Of a stretch of DNA of 64,000 nucleotides, positions 44,420-54,551 are shown piece by piece. This stretch comes from Oscillospiraceae bacterium (GTDB taxonomy: Bacteria; Bacillota; Clostridia; Oscillospirales; Oscillospiraceae). The notes beneath the pieces were generated by a model. That model was not told the DNA's origin, made no database searches, and was given only the letters and a program-made list of their open reading frames with translations. The translations under genes and the position numbers were made by a program. How positions within the stretch are numbered: position 1 is the first letter of the stretch; each line of letters opens with the position of its first letter. The stretch is from positions 62,001-126,000 of the forward strand of contig CADBWQ010000011.1 in NCBI GenBank assembly GCA_902798545.1, read 5' to 3'.

Positions 44420-45001
44420 ATGAAGGGAACAGAAAAAATCATCGCACACATCCAGGCGGACGCGAAAGCACAGGCGGATGCCGTGATCGCGGCGGCGGAA
44501 CAGAAGTGTGCAGAAGTCAAAGCAAAATATGAAGAACAGGCCTCCCGCCTTTACAGCGACAGGATCCGTGACGGTGTCAAAGCCTGTCAGGATCAGGAGG
44601 ACGGCGCGCTGCGCATCGCCAGAATGGAAGCGAGAAAGAGCGTGCTGGCCGTTAAGCAGGAAATGGTGGAGAAGAGCTTTGCGCTCGCGGCAGATAAGAT
44701 CATTGCCCTGCCGGAGGACCGCTATGTCGCGTTCCTCGCGGATCTGGTCAAAGGTGCTTCCGTGACCGGGGATGAGGAACTGATCCTCAACCGGCGCGAC
44801 CGTGAGGCAATCGGTGCGAAGCTCCTGAAGACAGTCAATGCCGGGGGCGCGCATATGACGCTCTCGGATGAGACCCGTGATATCACCGGCGGCCTGATTC
44901 TGCGCCGCGGGAATATCGAAGCAAACTGCAGCGTTGAGCTGCTGGTGGAGCTTTGCAAAGGGGAACTCTCCTCCAGGCTTGCCGACATCCTGTTCAAGTA
45001 A
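44420..45001 (+). CDS. ntpE: V-type ATP synthase subunit E (peripheral stalk)
   Basis: Peripheral-stalk subunit of 193 residues: an N-terminal helix of about 80 residues rich in Ala, Glu, Lys and Gln and a compact C-terminal domain with SDETRDITGGLILRRGNIEANC, the typical segment GGLVLxxGxIExN of subunit E. It binds the catalytic head and subunit G. The ATG at 44420 follows GGGAGG. Confidence 0.92.
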   Translation: MKGTEKIIAHIQADAKAQADAVIAAAEQKCAEVKAKYEEQASRLYSDRIRDGVKACQDQEDGALRIARMEARKSVLAVKQEMVEKSFALAADKIIALPEDRYVAFLADLVKGASVTGDEELILNRRDREAIGAKLLKTVNAGGAHMTLSDETRDITGGLILRRGNIEANCSVELLVELCKGELSSRLADILFK

Positions 45002-45026
45002 GTGTCCGACGAAAGGAGGACCTGAA

Positions 45027-46019
45027 TTGGCTATCAATAAAGAGGACTATCTGTACATCTCCTCGCTTCTGCGCGCGAGGGAGCCCCGCATGCTCTCCAG
45101 GGACAAGGCCGAGCGCATGCTGGATGCCCCGAACGTGGAAGATGCGGCAAAGATGCTGACCGACAGCGGTTATGAGGACATGTCGCAGATGGGTGTGAAA
45201 CAGATCGAGACCGCGCTCGCCAGGCGTCGTGCGGATGTGTTCCGCGAGCTGGAATCGCTGGTTCCGAACGCCGCCGTGCTGGATCTGTTCCGCCTGAAGT
45301 ATGATTACCACAACGCCAAGGTGCTGATCAAGTCCGATGCGATGCATCGTGACGAAGCGGAGCTTCTCTCCGCTTCCGGACGGATCGCTCCGGAGCTGAT
45401 GCGGCGGCGTTACAACGAAGACCGGCTGCGCGATCTTCCCGGTGAACTCGGCAGTGCCGCGGAAAACGCCAGAGCCCTGCTGAATCGCAGTGCGAATCCG
45501 CAGCTTTCGGACTTCATGCTGGATAAGGCCTATTTCCGTGAGATGCAGGCGCTGGCAGAGGCGCTGGACAGTGACTTTGCCCGCGGCTATGTCGCATTGC
45601 TGGCGGACAGCACAAACCTGCGCTCTGCCGTCCGTATTCTCCGTATGGGAAAGGACATCGGCTATCTGCAGGAGGCGCTGGTCTCCGGCGGCAGCATCAG
45701 CGAAGAGCGTCTGATCTCCGGAATTGCCGGAGAGGGGATCGCGACGGTGTTTGCCGGAAGCGCCCTCGCCGGGGCGGCACAGCTCGGCGCCGACGCGGTT
45801 TCGGGCGGAACGCTCACGGCCTTCGAACTCGCCTGTGATAACGCGGTTGCCTCGTACCTCGCGGACGCGAAGCTCTGCTCCTTCGGCGAAGAGAGCGTCA
45901 TCGCGTATCTCGCCGGTACGGAGAATGAGCTCACCGCTGTACGGATGATCCTGACCGGACGCCTCGCCGGGGTCCCGTCCGACACCATCCGGGAAAGGCT
46001 GCGTGATCTGTATGCTTAA
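45027..46019 (+). CDS. ntpC: V-type ATP synthase subunit C (d-type, rotor connector), TTG start
   Basis: Central-rotor subunit linking the c-ring to the F/D shaft, 330 residues, all-helical, with LYISSLLRAREPRML at the start and the typical tail LTAVRMILTGRLAGVP. I chose TTG at 45027: AAGGAGG is 7 nt upstream and LAINKEDY is the usual type of beginning. The in-frame extension to 44934 overlaps subunit E. Its stop overlaps subunit F by 8 nt. Confidence 0.9.
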   Translation: MAINKEDYLYISSLLRAREPRMLSRDKAERMLDAPNVEDAAKMLTDSGYEDMSQMGVKQIETALARRRADVFRELESLVPNAAVLDLFRLKYDYHNAKVLIKSDAMHRDEAELLSASGRIAPELMRRRYNEDRLRDLPGELGSAAENARALLNRSANPQLSDFMLDKAYFREMQALAEALDSDFARGYVALLADSTNLRSAVRILRMGKDIGYLQEALVSGGSISEERLISGIAGEGIATVFAGSALAGAAQLGADAVSGGTLTAFELACDNAVASYLADAKLCSFGEESVIAYLAGTENELTAVRMILTGRLAGVPSDTIRERLRDLYA

Positions 46020-46332
46020 AATTGCGGTTATCGGCGGAAACGACACCGTCATTGGCTTCAAAGCCGTCGGACTGGAAGCGTGCCCCGCATCCAATGCGGC
46101 CGAGGCGCTGCAGGTGCTGCGCGACCTGACAAGGGAAGGCAGCGAGTATGCCATCATCTATATCGAAGAAAAGCTTGCCCAGCAGATCTCCCATGAGATC
46201 GATAAGCACAAGGACAGCCCCACCCCCGCCATCATTCTGATCCCCGGACGCGAGGGGAGCCTCGGCCTCGGACAGAACGCCCTGAAAGAAGCGGTGGAAC
46301 GCGCTGTCGGCACGAATATTCTGGGTGATTAA
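46012..46332 (+). CDS. ntpF: V-type ATP synthase subunit F
   Basis: Small shaft subunit of 106 residues with the family beginning LKIAVIGGNDTVIGFKAVG and the segment AIIYIEEKLAQQI. I chose the ATG at 46012 because the family starts there; the GTG at 46003 in the same frame is an alternative. Overlaps the end of subunit C by 8 nt. Confidence 0.9.
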   Translation: MLKIAVIGGNDTVIGFKAVGLEACPASNAAEALQVLRDLTREGSEYAIIYIEEKLAQQISHEIDKHKDSPTPAIILIPGREGSLGLGQNALKEAVERAVGTNILGD

Positions 46333-46349
46333 GAGAGGAAGTTTGATAA

Positions 46350-48119
46350 ATGAGCGGAAAAATTACCAAAGTATCCGGACCGCTTGTCGTGGCGGAGGGC
46401 CTGGCGGATGCCAATGTCTCGGACGTTGTGCGCGTCGGCGCTAGCCGCCTGATCGGTGAGATCCTGAATATGACAGGGGACCAGGCTTCCATCCAGGTTT
46501 ATGAAGAGACCTCCGGCCTCGGCCCCGGAGCGGAAGTTGTCACCACCGGAATGCCGATGTCCGTGGAGCTCGGACCCGGCATGTTGGATAACATCTACGA
46601 CGGTATCCAGCGCCCGCTGCCCGAGATGCGCGCCCTGACCGGCGACAGCATCACCCGCGGCACGGATGTTCCGGCACTGAACCGTGAGAAAAAGTGGGAC
46701 TTTGTTCCGGTTGCAAAGGCCGGCGACAGGCTGATTGCCGGTGATGTGCTCGGCACGGTCCAGGAGACCAGCGCCATCCTGCACAAGATCATGGTCCCGC
46801 CCGGACTGAGCGGGGAACTCAAAAGCATTCAGGGCGGCAGCTTTACCGTCACCGACACCGTCGCCGTTCTGGTCGACGGCAAGGGCAAGGAGCATGAGCT
46901 CAGCCTGATGCAGCGCTGGCCCGTGCGTATTGCGAGACCCTATCAGAGAAAGTATGTCCCTGCCCGCCCCATGAACAGCGGCCAGCGTATCATCGACACG
47001 CTCTTCCCGATTGCAAAGGGCGGCACCGCGGCCGTGCCCGGACCCTTCGGCTCCGGCAAGACCGTCGTACAGCACCAGCTGGCAAAGTGGTCTGACGTCG
47101 ACATCGTGATCTACATCGGCTGCGGCGAGCGCGGCAACGAGATGACCGACGTTCTGATGGAGTTCCCCGAACTGAAGGACCCGCGCAACGGGGAGCCGCT
47201 GATGAAGCGTACCGTTCTGATCGCGAACACCTCGGACATGCCGGTGGCGGCGCGTGAGGCCTCCATCTATACCGGTATCACCATTGCCGAGTACTTCCGC
47301 GACATGGGCTATGACGTCGCCGTTCTGGCCGACTCCACCTCCCGCTGGGCCGAGGCCCTTCGTGAGATGTCCGGCCGTCTGGAAGAGATGCCCGGTGAAG
47401 AAGGCTATCCCGCCTACCTCGCGTCCCGTCTGGCGCAGTTTTATGAGCGTGCCGGCGTCATTGAGTGCCTCGGCTCCGACGAGCGCCGCGGCTCCGTTAC
47501 CGCCATCGGCGCCGTGTCGCCTCCGGGCGGCGATATCTCCGAACCCGTCTCCCAGGCGACCATGCGTATTGTCAAGGTCTTCTGGGCGCTGGATTCCTCG
47601 CTGGCCTATGCCCGCCACTTCCCGGCCATCAACTGGCTGACCTCCTATTCGCTGTATATGGATACCCTGGCACCCTGGTATACCGAGCAGTTTGGCGAGG
47701 CCTACATGAAGAACCGCACCCGCGCCATGCACATCCTGCAGGAGGAGTCCGAACTCCAGGAAATCGTCCGTCTGGTCGGACAGGATGCCCTGTCCCCGGA
47801 TGACCGTCTCACCATGGAGACGGCCAAGATGATCCGTGAAGACTTCCTGCAGCAGAACGCCTTCGTGGACGAGGATGCCTATTCCTCCTACGAAAAGCAG
47901 TTCCGTCTGCTGGACATGGTCCTGAAGTATGATGTGCTGTGCCGCGACGCGCTGTCAAAGGGCGCCGACATGAACGGCCTCTTCGCCATCGATGCCCGTG
48001 AGAAGATCGGCCGTGCCAAGATGGCCGACCCGAATTCCTTTAACGAAGCCTATGACGCCATTGAGGCGCAGATGAAAGCCGAAATTGACGAAGTGATCGC
48101 CGGGGGTGAGGAAGCATGA
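46350..48119 (+). CDS. ntpA: V-type ATP synthase subunit A (catalytic)
   Basis: Catalytic nucleotide-binding subunit of 589 residues. The P-loop [13 protein letters not shown] lies near residue 231; the family insertion is between it and the N-terminal barrel; [11 protein letters not shown] and [18 protein letters not shown] follow. Forms the A3B3 head with subunit B, translating ATP hydrolysis or synthesis to rotor movement. The last codon overlaps the start of subunit B (ATGA). Confidence 0.97.
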   Translation: MSGKITKVSGPLVVAEGLADANVSDVVRVGASRLIGEILNMTGDQASIQVYEETSGLGPGAEVVTTGMPMSVELGPGMLDNIYDGIQRPLPEMRALTGDSITRGTDVPALNREKKWDFVPVAKAGDRLIAGDVLGTVQETSAILHKIMVPPGLSGELKSIQGGSFTVTDTVAVLVDGKGKEHELSLMQRWPVRIARPYQRKYVPARPMNSGQRIIDTLFPIAKGGTAAVPGPFGSGKTVVQHQLAKWSDVDIVIYIGCGERGNEMTDVLMEFPELKDPRNGEPLMKRTVLIANTSDMPVAAREASIYTGITIAEYFRDMGYDVAVLADSTSRWAEALREMSGRLEEMPGEEGYPAYLASRLAQFYERAGVIECLGSDERRGSVTAIGAVSPPGGDISEPVSQATMRIVKVFWALDSSLAYARHFPAINWLTSYSLYMDTLAPWYTEQFGEAYMKNRTRAMHILQEESELQEIVRLVGQDALSPDDRLTMETAKMIREDFLQQNAFVDEDAYSSYEKQFRLLDMVLKYDVLCRDALSKGADMNGLFAIDAREKIGRAKMADPNSFNEAYDAIEAQMKAEIDEVIAGGEEA

Positions 48120-49489
48120 TTAAAGAATACAAAACCATAAAGGAAATCGCGAGCCCCCTGATGATCGTCGAACACGTCGAGGGCGTCACCTATGACGAGC
48201 TGGGCGAAATCGAACTTCCCAACGGTGAAGTCCGCCGCTGCAAGGTGCTTGAGGTCGAGAACGACCGCGCCGTTGTGCAGCTGTTCGAATCGGCCCAGGG
48301 CATTAACCTGGCCGAATCCAAGGTCCGTTTCCTTGGCCACCCGCAGCAGCTGGCCGTTTCTGAGGATATGCTTGGCCGTGTCTTCAACGGCATGGGCAAT
48401 CCCATCGACGGCGGCCCCGACATTCTGGCGGAGGATCACCGTGACATCAACGGCCTGCCCATGAACCCGGCGGCCCGTGCCTATCCGGCCGAATTCATCC
48501 AGACCGGCGTCTCGACCATTGACGGCCTGAACACCCTGGTCCGCGGCCAGAAGCTTCCGATTTTCTCCGGCTCCGGCCTGCCGCACGCCGCCCTGGCGGC
48601 GCAGATCGCCCGTCAGGCCCGTGTTCTCGGCGATGACGAGACCTTCGCCGTCGTCTTTGCCGCCATCGGCATCACCTTTGAGGAGTCCGAGTATTTCATC
48701 AATGACTTCCGCCGCACCGGCGCCATTGACCGTACCGTGGTCTTCTCCAACCTTGCAAACGATCCCGCTGTTGAGCGTATCGCCACCCCGCGCATGGCGC
48801 TGACCGCCGCGGAGTATCTCGCCTTTGACAAAGGAATGCAGGTCCTGGTCATTCTGACCGACATCACCAACTATGCCGAAGCGCTCCGTGAAATCTCCGC
48901 CGCCAAGAAGGAAGTCCCCGGCCGCCGCGGCTATCCCGGCTATCTGTACACCGACCTTGCGACCATGTATGAACGCGCCGGCCGCCGCCAGGGCAAAAAG
49001 GGCTCGATCACCATGATCCCGATCCTGACCATGCCGGAAGACGACAAGACCCACCCGATCCCTGACCTGACCGGCTACATCACCGAGGGCCAGATCATCC
49101 TCTCCCGTGAACTGCACCGCAAGGGCATCGTTCCTCCCGTGGACGTGCTCCCGTCTCTGAGCCGTCTGAAGGACAAGGGCATCGGCGTCGGCAAGACCCG
49201 TGAGGACCACGCCGGAACCATGAACCAGCTCTTTGCGGCATACTCCCGCGGCAAGGACGCCAAGGAACTCATGACGATTCTGGGCGAGGCGGCCCTGTCG
49301 GAGGACGACAAGCTCTTCGCCAAGTTCGCCGATGAGTTTGAAAAACGCTATGTCAGCCAGGGCAACACCACCAACCGCAGCATCGAGGAGACGCTGAACA
49401 TCGGCTGGGAACTCCTGAGCATTCTGCCGAAACGTGAACTCAAGCGCATCAAGCCCGAGTTCATCGAAAAGTATCTGCCCAAGGCATGA
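48116..49489 (+). CDS. ntpB: V-type ATP synthase subunit B (non-catalytic)
   Basis: Regulatory nucleotide-binding subunit of 457 residues. It lacks the GKT Walker A, having instead [19 protein letters not shown] near residue 145, and shows the B-type [35 protein letters not shown] segments. Together with A it forms the hexameric head. ATGA overlap with subunit A suggests matched translation. Confidence 0.97.
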   Translation: MIKEYKTIKEIASPLMIVEHVEGVTYDELGEIELPNGEVRRCKVLEVENDRAVVQLFESAQGINLAESKVRFLGHPQQLAVSEDMLGRVFNGMGNPIDGGPDILAEDHRDINGLPMNPAARAYPAEFIQTGVSTIDGLNTLVRGQKLPIFSGSGLPHAALAAQIARQARVLGDDETFAVVFAAIGITFEESEYFINDFRRTGAIDRTVVFSNLANDPAVERIATPRMALTAAEYLAFDKGMQVLVILTDITNYAEALREISAAKKEVPGRRGYPGYLYTDLATMYERAGRRQGKKGSITMIPILTMPEDDKTHPIPDLTGYITEGQIILSRELHRKGIVPPVDVLPSLSRLKDKGIGVGKTREDHAGTMNQLFAAYSRGKDAKELMTILGEAALSEDDKLFAKFADEFEKRYVSQGNTTNRSIEETLNIGWELLSILPKRELKRIKPEFIEKYLPKA

Positions 49490-49531
49490 GCCTCTGATAC
49501 CGGCGGAATGATTACAAGGAGGTGATTTGAC

Positions 49532-50182
49532 TTGGCAGGGACTGCCGTAACACCCACCAGAATGGTCCTGAATCAGCTGAAGGGCCGTCTGAAAACCGCC
49601 AGACGCGGTCACAAGCTGCTCAAGGACAAGCGCGATGAGCTGATGCGTCAGTTCATGGACGTTGTGAAGGAGAACAAGGTCCTGCGCGAACGCGTGGAAG
49701 AGGGCCTGACCGGCGCCTTCGCATCGCTGCAGGTCGCAAGCGCCATCATGTCCCCGGAGATGCTGGAGCAGGCGCTGCTCTATCCGCGGCAGAGCGTGGA
49801 GCTGGATATGAAGTTCAGGAACATCATGTCCGTGAACGTCCCGCAGTACAGCTTTACGACCCGCAACAACGACCCGTCGGAGATCTATCCCTACGGCTTC
49901 GCGCAGACCTCCGGCGAGCTGGACGACGCGCTGGACAAGATGGGGAGGGTCTTTGAGGATATGCTGAAGCTGGCCCAGGTTGAAAAGACCATGCAGCTGC
50001 TGGCCGAGGAGATCGAGAAGACGCGAAGACGCGTGAATGCGCTTGAATATGTCATGATTCCGGAACTGGAACAGAACATCAAGTACATCACCATGAAGCT
50101 GGAGGAGAACGAAAACTCCACCAAGGTGCGTCTGCTGAAGGTGAAGGAAATGGTCCTCCAGGACGCCCACAACTTTAAATAG
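49532..50182 (+). CDS. ntpD: V-type ATP synthase subunit D (central shaft), TTG start
   Basis: Central-shaft coiled-coil subunit, 216 residues, with the family's PTRMVLNQLKGRLKTARRGH at the start and long helices at both ends. The start TTG at 49532 follows an unusually complete ribosome site, AAGGAGGTGAT (49516-49526). Last gene of the operon; a terminator follows at 50219. Confidence 0.94.
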   Translation: MAGTAVTPTRMVLNQLKGRLKTARRGHKLLKDKRDELMRQFMDVVKENKVLRERVEEGLTGAFASLQVASAIMSPEMLEQALLYPRQSVELDMKFRNIMSVNVPQYSFTTRNNDPSEIYPYGFAQTSGELDDALDKMGRVFEDMLKLAQVEKTMQLLAEEIEKTRRRVNALEYVMIPELEQNIKYITMKLEENENSTKVRLLKVKEMVLQDAHNFK

Positions 50183-50218
50183 ACCGCGATCTGAAAAACT
50201 GAAAAAGGCATAAAAACA

Positions 50219-50242
50219 GCCCGCTCCGTGTTCGGAGCGGGC
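50219..50242. terminator. Bidirectional terminator between ntpD and cdsA
   Basis: GCCCGCTCCG / CGGAGCGGGC around TGTT. The T tract is good on the minus strand (TTTTTA), moderate on the plus strand (ATATTTAC). Confidence 0.9.
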
Positions 50243-50279
50243 ATATTTACATCTATGGGACTTGCGGCGATGGGGCGGA

Positions 50280-51077
50280 TCAGATACCGATGCCGGCGTA
50301 ATGGAGGCAGATATAGGCGGAGGGGATCGCAAACATCAGGCTGTCTGCCCGGTCGAACATGCCGCCGTGCCCGGGGATCAGGTTGCTGAAATCCTTCAGG
50401 CCCATCATGCGCTTGAGCATCGATTCGGCCAGGTCGCCGATCTGCCCCAGCGAGGACGAGACCAGCGCCGTAATCATACAGACCGGAAGAGAGATGGCGG
50501 GAAAGATCTTCAGCGCCCAGATCACAATGCCCGCGACCACCGAGGCCAGAGCGCCGCAGATGCTGCCTTCGATGGACTTGTTCGGGCTGACATTCGGCGC
50601 AAGCTTGTGCTTCCCGAAGCGCAGTCCGCCGAAGAGGGCGAAGCTGTCGCAGGACCAGCAGGAGATGGCGCCCAGAACCAGGGCTTCCTTCCAGATCGTG
50701 CCCACGCTGATCATCATCAGCACACCGAACACAACGCCCGGATAGGCAAGTCCGGCGACCGTATAGATGGCGCCGTGACCGGAGACCTTGTGGTGGACAA
50801 TCCCGGAGAACATGGCCAGGAAGATTCCGCCGGTAAAGCAGGCAATATAGCTGACCGCGCCGGCATGAATGAGCGCAAGCACGGCCTGCACCGCGATATA
50901 GACATACATGACCCAGGCCGCACAGTAGACGTCGATCTTCTCCAGACCGCGGCTGTATTCATAGGCGCACAGGATTCCCGCCACCCCGAAAAACAGCACC
51001 CTGGTCACATAGGAGAGAAACACGCAGCTGAGGACAATGGCCAGCAGGATGACAGCTGATATGACTCTCTGCTTCAA
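50280..51077 (-). CDS. cdsA: Phosphatidate cytidylyltransferase
   Basis: Makes CDP-diacylglycerol from CTP and phosphatidate. The 265 residues have about eight membrane segments and the signature SMLKRMMGLKDFSNLIPGHG with following GMFDRADS near residue 225. Length matches the family. Promoter at 51157-51185. It is not next to uppS or dxr, which often accompany it. Confidence 0.93.
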   Translation of the reverse strand: MKQRVISAVILLAIVLSCVFLSYVTRVLFFGVAGILCAYEYSRGLEKIDVYCAAWVMYVYIAVQAVLALIHAGAVSYIACFTGGIFLAMFSGIVHHKVSGHGAIYTVAGLAYPGVVFGVLMMISVGTIWKEALVLGAISCWSCDSFALFGGLRFGKHKLAPNVSPNKSIEGSICGALASVVAGIVIWALKIFPAISLPVCMITALVSSSLGQIGDLAESMLKRMMGLKDFSNLIPGHGGMFDRADSLMFAIPSAYICLHYAGIGI

Positions 51078-51156
51078 TAGGATTCCGCCCCTCTGATTTC
51101 AGACTGAAAAGACAGTCAGAATACTATACTTCCATAAAATATACGGAATGTATTAA

Positions 51157-51185
51157 ATATTATCACAATTCCGTTCCTTCAACAA
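51157..51185 (-). promoter_or_regulatory. Promoter of cdsA
   Basis: TTGTTG (51180-51185), 17-nt spacer, TAATAT (51157-51162) on the minus strand. Confidence 0.55.
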
Positions 51186-51241
51186 TACGCAAAAAGGACG
51201 GATTGTATGAAAACCCGTCAGGAAAATGCTTTGTTAACGGA

Positions 51242-52069
51242 TTATTTACCGGTATCCCTGCCAGCGGACGGTTCCTGCGGGCGTGGCTTTTCGTTCGGAA
51301 ACTTCTGCAGTCCGTTGGCAAAGAGATAGTATCTCCGCTTGCCCCTGGTGCGATGTCCGAATTCGATCGCATCCACGGGGCACACGGCAATGCAGGACTG
51401 GCACTGAGTACAGTTGCCCATCCACACCGGACGGGAGTCCCTCATGCGGATGTTCGCCATCGGGCAGAGCCTGGCGCAGGCGGAGCAGCCGATGCAGCTG
51501 TCTTTCACGCGAAATCGCCGGTCATGCACAAAAAGCTTATAAAAAAGCTTATAGAGCGGCGCCGGCATGGCGGGACCCGCGTAGCTGTCCCGGATCGTGT
51601 GGTGGATCAGAATCTGCTGGGCAATGTTCTCCACCTGCGGCCTGGCGGCCCGGATGATCCCGACGGCATCGTCCGGCTCCGGCGCACGGAACAGCGTGAT
51701 GTAATTCTCCGGCATCAGGACCGCGGTGAGTCCCATGAACTCCATGGAGAGTTTCCCGCAGATCTCCTCGGCATGCCTTGCCGCCTGACCCGTGCCGGAG
51801 CCGCAGGTCAGAAGGAAGTACATCTCCCGGCAGCCGAGAAAACGGCTGTCCAGCAGAAACTCCTCCAGCACTTTCGGAATGTGCCAGCAATATGTCGGAC
51901 AGACGATCACAAAGGGCGTTTCGGAAGAAAAGGCATACTGCGCCGTGTAAGGCTCAAGCCTGCGCTGGCGCATGTGCCGGTTGAGGGAAACCAGTTCATC
52001 GGAGCAGTATTCCGAGAGAAGCTGGGCAATATAGCGGCTGTTGCCGGTACCTGAAAAATAAAGTATCAT
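51242..52069 (-). CDS. EFR1-like flavodoxin/ferredoxin protein
   Basis: Soluble electron-transfer protein of 275 residues: an N-terminal flavodoxin-like domain with FSGTGNSRYIAQLL (FMN phosphate loop) and a C-terminal pair of [4Fe-4S] motifs, CIGCSACARLCP and CTQCQSCIAVCP. This is the EFR1-type arrangement. Its partner is unknown. Divergent from the HerA-like gene; the two start codons are 227 nt apart. Confidence 0.9.
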   Translation of the reverse strand: MILYFSGTGNSRYIAQLLSEYCSDELVSLNRHMRQRRLEPYTAQYAFSSETPFVIVCPTYCWHIPKVLEEFLLDSRFLGCREMYFLLTCGSGTGQAARHAEEICGKLSMEFMGLTAVLMPENYITLFRAPEPDDAVGIIRAARPQVENIAQQILIHHTIRDSYAGPAMPAPLYKLFYKLFVHDRRFRVKDSCIGCSACARLCPMANIRMRDSRPVWMGNCTQCQSCIAVCPVDAIEFGHRTRGKRRYYLFANGLQKFPNEKPRPQEPSAGRDTGK

Positions 52070-52191
52070 AACGAAGCTCTCGTTTCCGGTGATATAAGGG
52101 TGATCTGCTTAAACCCTGCATGCAGCAAACAGGATATATCATAGCACAGTTTCATTTCGCGGGCAATGGAGTGAATTTGAAAATTTTTTCA

Positions 52192-52220
52192 TTGTCTTGA
52201 GAGAAAACCTGTGATATAGT
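52192..52220 (+). promoter_or_regulatory. Promoter of the HerA-like gene
   Basis: TTGTCT (52192-52197), 17-nt spacer, TATAGT (52215-52220). Confidence 0.65.
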
Positions 52221-52296
52221 AGGAAGCACAGGATATTGGGATGCAGCCGCAGTGTCCCGGGATAATATAGTATGCGGCAGATGGGAGAATCGATTT

Positions 52297-53964
52297 ATGT
52301 ACAGAGACGGTAAAATCTATTTGGCAAAATCCGAAGACAAAGAGCTTTATCTTCTTCCCGGCATGGCCAACCGGCACGGCCTCATCGCCGGTGCGACCGG
52401 TACCGGCAAGACGGTCACCATGAAGGTCATGGCTGAGTCTTTCTCCGAAATGGGCGTCCCGGTGTTCCTGGCGGATATCAAGGGCGACCTCTCCGGCATG
52501 TGCATGCCCGGCGTCGACTCCGAGAATATGCAGGAGCGGATCCACCGCTTCGGCCTGGAGGAGGATTTCGAATACCGTTCCTTCCCGACCAGGTTCTGGG
52601 ATATCTTCGGTGAGACCGGCCATCCGGTCCGCGTGACGGTGTCCTCCATGGGCCCGACTCTGTTCGCGCGCCTCCTCGGCCTGACGGAGATCCAGGCCGG
52701 CGTCCTGAACATCGTCTTCCGCGTCGCGGATGACCACGGTCTGCTTTTGCTGGACCTGAAGGACCTGCGCGCCATGCTGCAGTTTGTCGGTGAGAACCGC
52801 GCGGAGTTCACCACCATGTACGGCAATGTCTCCGCCGCCAGCGTCGGCGCGATCCAGCGCGCGCTCCTGGCCTTTGAAGAAGAGGGCGGTGAGCAGTTCT
52901 TCGGCGAGCCGGAGCTCGACATCCGCGACTGGATGCGCACCGGGAAAGAGGGCAGGGGATACATCAACATCCTCTCCTCGAAGCGCCTGATCCAGAGCCC
53001 CACGGTGTACGCGACCTTCCTGCTCTGGATGATGTCCGACCTGTACGAGAAGCTGCCGGAGGTCGGCGATCTCGACAAGCCGAGAATGATCTTCTTCTTT
53101 GACGAAGCGCATCTGCTCTTCACCGACTGCCCGAAGGCTCTCGTGCAGAAGATCACCCAGATCGTGAAGCTGATCCGCTCGAAGGGTGTCGGCATTTACT
53201 TCGTCACCCAGAGCCCCTCGGATATTCCGAACGAAGTCCTCGCACAGCTCTCCAACCGCGTCCAGCATGCCCTGCGCGCCTATACGCCGGCCGAGCAGAA
53301 GGCCATTACGGCCGCGGCCAAGGGCTTCCGCGTGAATCCGGCTTTTGACACCAAGACGGCCCTGACCGAGCTCGGCGTCGGTGAAGCTTTGGTCAGCTTC
53401 CTGGACGACGAGGGCATCCCCAACATCGTCGAGCGCGCCTTTGTCCTTCCGCCGCAGAGCCTCATGGGCATGGCCGATGCCAACGCCGTGAACACCTATA
53501 TCCTCTCCGACGAATTCGATCTCAAGTATCGCGAGAGCTATGACCGGGAGTCCGCCTTCGAGGTCATCACCAAGGCCAACGAAGAACTCGCCGCGCTCCG
53601 GGAGCGCGAGGCGCAGGAAGCCTTGGAGGAGGCCGCGCGCAAGAAGGCCGAGTCCGAGGCCGAGAAGCAGCGCCTCAAGGAAGAGGCGGCCGCCCAGAAA
53701 GCCGCCGAGAAGGAAGCCGCCGCCGCCGAAAAAGCCGCCCAGAAAGAGGCGGAGAAGAAAAAGAAAGCCGTCGAGAGAGCGGCAACCGCCGCCACCTCCT
53801 CGGTCATGCGCTCGGTCAGCACCAACATCGTCAATACCGTCCTCGGCGGGAAGAAGACCGATGTCAAGACCATCGCCAAGCGCGCCGCCACGAACGCCCT
53901 GAGCTCCGCCATGAGAAACGGCAGCAGCTCGATCATCCGCGGCCTCTTCGGCAACATCAAGTGA
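52297..53964 (+). CDS. HerA-like (DUF853) ATPase with coiled-coil tail
   Basis: Predicted hexameric motor ATPase of the HerA/FtsK group, DUF853 type. The 555 residues start with the ATPase: Walker A AGATGTGKTVTM near residue 27, DIKGDLSGM, Walker B MIFFFDEAHLLF near 266, and a sensor-type YFVTQSPSDIP. The last ~130 residues hold an Ala/Glu/Lys-rich coiled coil followed by a conserved VMRSVSTNIVNTVLG and ending SIIRGLFGNIK. The ATG at 52297 follows GGGAG; the frame is open to 52252 with no ribosome site. Function uncertain. Confidence 0.9.
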   Translation: MYRDGKIYLAKSEDKELYLLPGMANRHGLIAGATGTGKTVTMKVMAESFSEMGVPVFLADIKGDLSGMCMPGVDSENMQERIHRFGLEEDFEYRSFPTRFWDIFGETGHPVRVTVSSMGPTLFARLLGLTEIQAGVLNIVFRVADDHGLLLLDLKDLRAMLQFVGENRAEFTTMYGNVSAASVGAIQRALLAFEEEGGEQFFGEPELDIRDWMRTGKEGRGYINILSSKRLIQSPTVYATFLLWMMSDLYEKLPEVGDLDKPRMIFFFDEAHLLFTDCPKALVQKITQIVKLIRSKGVGIYFVTQSPSDIPNEVLAQLSNRVQHALRAYTPAEQKAITAAAKGFRVNPAFDTKTALTELGVGEALVSFLDDEGIPNIVERAFVLPPQSLMGMADANAVNTYILSDEFDLKYRESYDRESAFEVITKANEELAALREREAQEALEEAARKKAESEAEKQRLKEEAAAQKAAEKEAAAAEKAAQKEAEKKKKAVERAATAATSSVMRSVSTNIVNTVLGGKKTDVKTIAKRAATNALSSAMRNGSSSIIRGLFGNIK

Positions 53965-53985
53965 GAGATCTCTGAAGATACAGCA

Positions 53986-54011
53986 CATCCCCCGCCATAC
54001 GGCGGGGGATG
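53986..54011 (+). terminator. Terminator after the HerA-like gene
   Basis: CATCCCCCGCC / GGCGGGGGATG with a 4-nt loop, between converging genes. Confidence 0.83.
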
Positions 54012-54018
54012 CCTGTCT

Positions 54019-54345
54019 TTATGCCGGCTCGTAGCTTTTTCCGGTCTGGTTGCCTTCCGCGTCATAGTCGATGTCCTCCATCAGGGCGGGATCGACCCTG
54101 CTGCGCTTTTTGACGGTCATGCCCTTGCCCTGCAGGTTGAAGACCCAGATTTTATACCCTGGATAGTCCGGGTCCGGCTTGCGGAAGACGCCGGTTTCGT
54201 TCAGACGGCAGAATTTGGCCCGCCCCTCCGGCGTGTCCAGCAGATCGCCGGGACCGTTGTAATAGAGCGGGTCGCTGGCGGCCTGCTTTTTGAACTCCTC
54301 CCAGTTCTCGTCCAGGGCCTTCATGACATCGTTTGGCTGTATCAT
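54019..54345 (-). CDS. Small conserved hypothetical protein
   Basis: Not recognised. A soluble 108-residue protein starting IQPNDVMKALDENWEEFKK, with Pro/Gly/Asp-rich turns and a basic patch KKRSRVDP. No membrane segment or known motif. The frame is clean and has a normal composition; a ribosome site is not obvious. It ends just after the terminator of the converging HerA-like gene. Confidence 0.55.
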   Translation of the reverse strand: MIQPNDVMKALDENWEEFKKQAASDPLYYNGPGDLLDTPEGRAKFCRLNETGVFRKPDPDYPGYKIWVFNLQGKGMTVKKRSRVDPALMEDIDYDAEGNQTGKSYEPA

Positions 54346-54466
54346 CGCTTTGCTGCGCTCCTTTGTCTGGTTTCAGATAAGGCTATTATCATGGATGCCG
54401 GAGGAAAATGCAAGCTTTTCTTTCGCTGTTCCATGCGTTTGTTTACAAATCCTTTCAAAATGAGAA

Positions 54467-54495
54467 TGGACAGAAGGAAACAGGCATGATATAAT
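54467..54495 (+). promoter_or_regulatory. Promoter of the first degV gene
   Basis: TGGACA (54467-54472), 17-nt spacer, TATAAT (54490-54495), 56 nt before the start codon. Confidence 0.65.
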
Positions 54496-54551
54496 CCTGT
54501 CGTTTTAATGCAGATGGATTATCCGCCTTATGATTGTGAGGAAAGATTGCT

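Noticed and set aside
48050-50332. A 760-codon minus-strand open frame over ntpB and ntpD
   Set aside because: It is an antisense shadow of two strongly conserved ATPase genes, with no ribosome site.
52189-53988. A 599-codon minus-strand open frame over the HerA-like gene
   Set aside because: The Gly/Leu-rich translation is the usual antisense image of an Ala/Glu/Lys-rich coiled coil.
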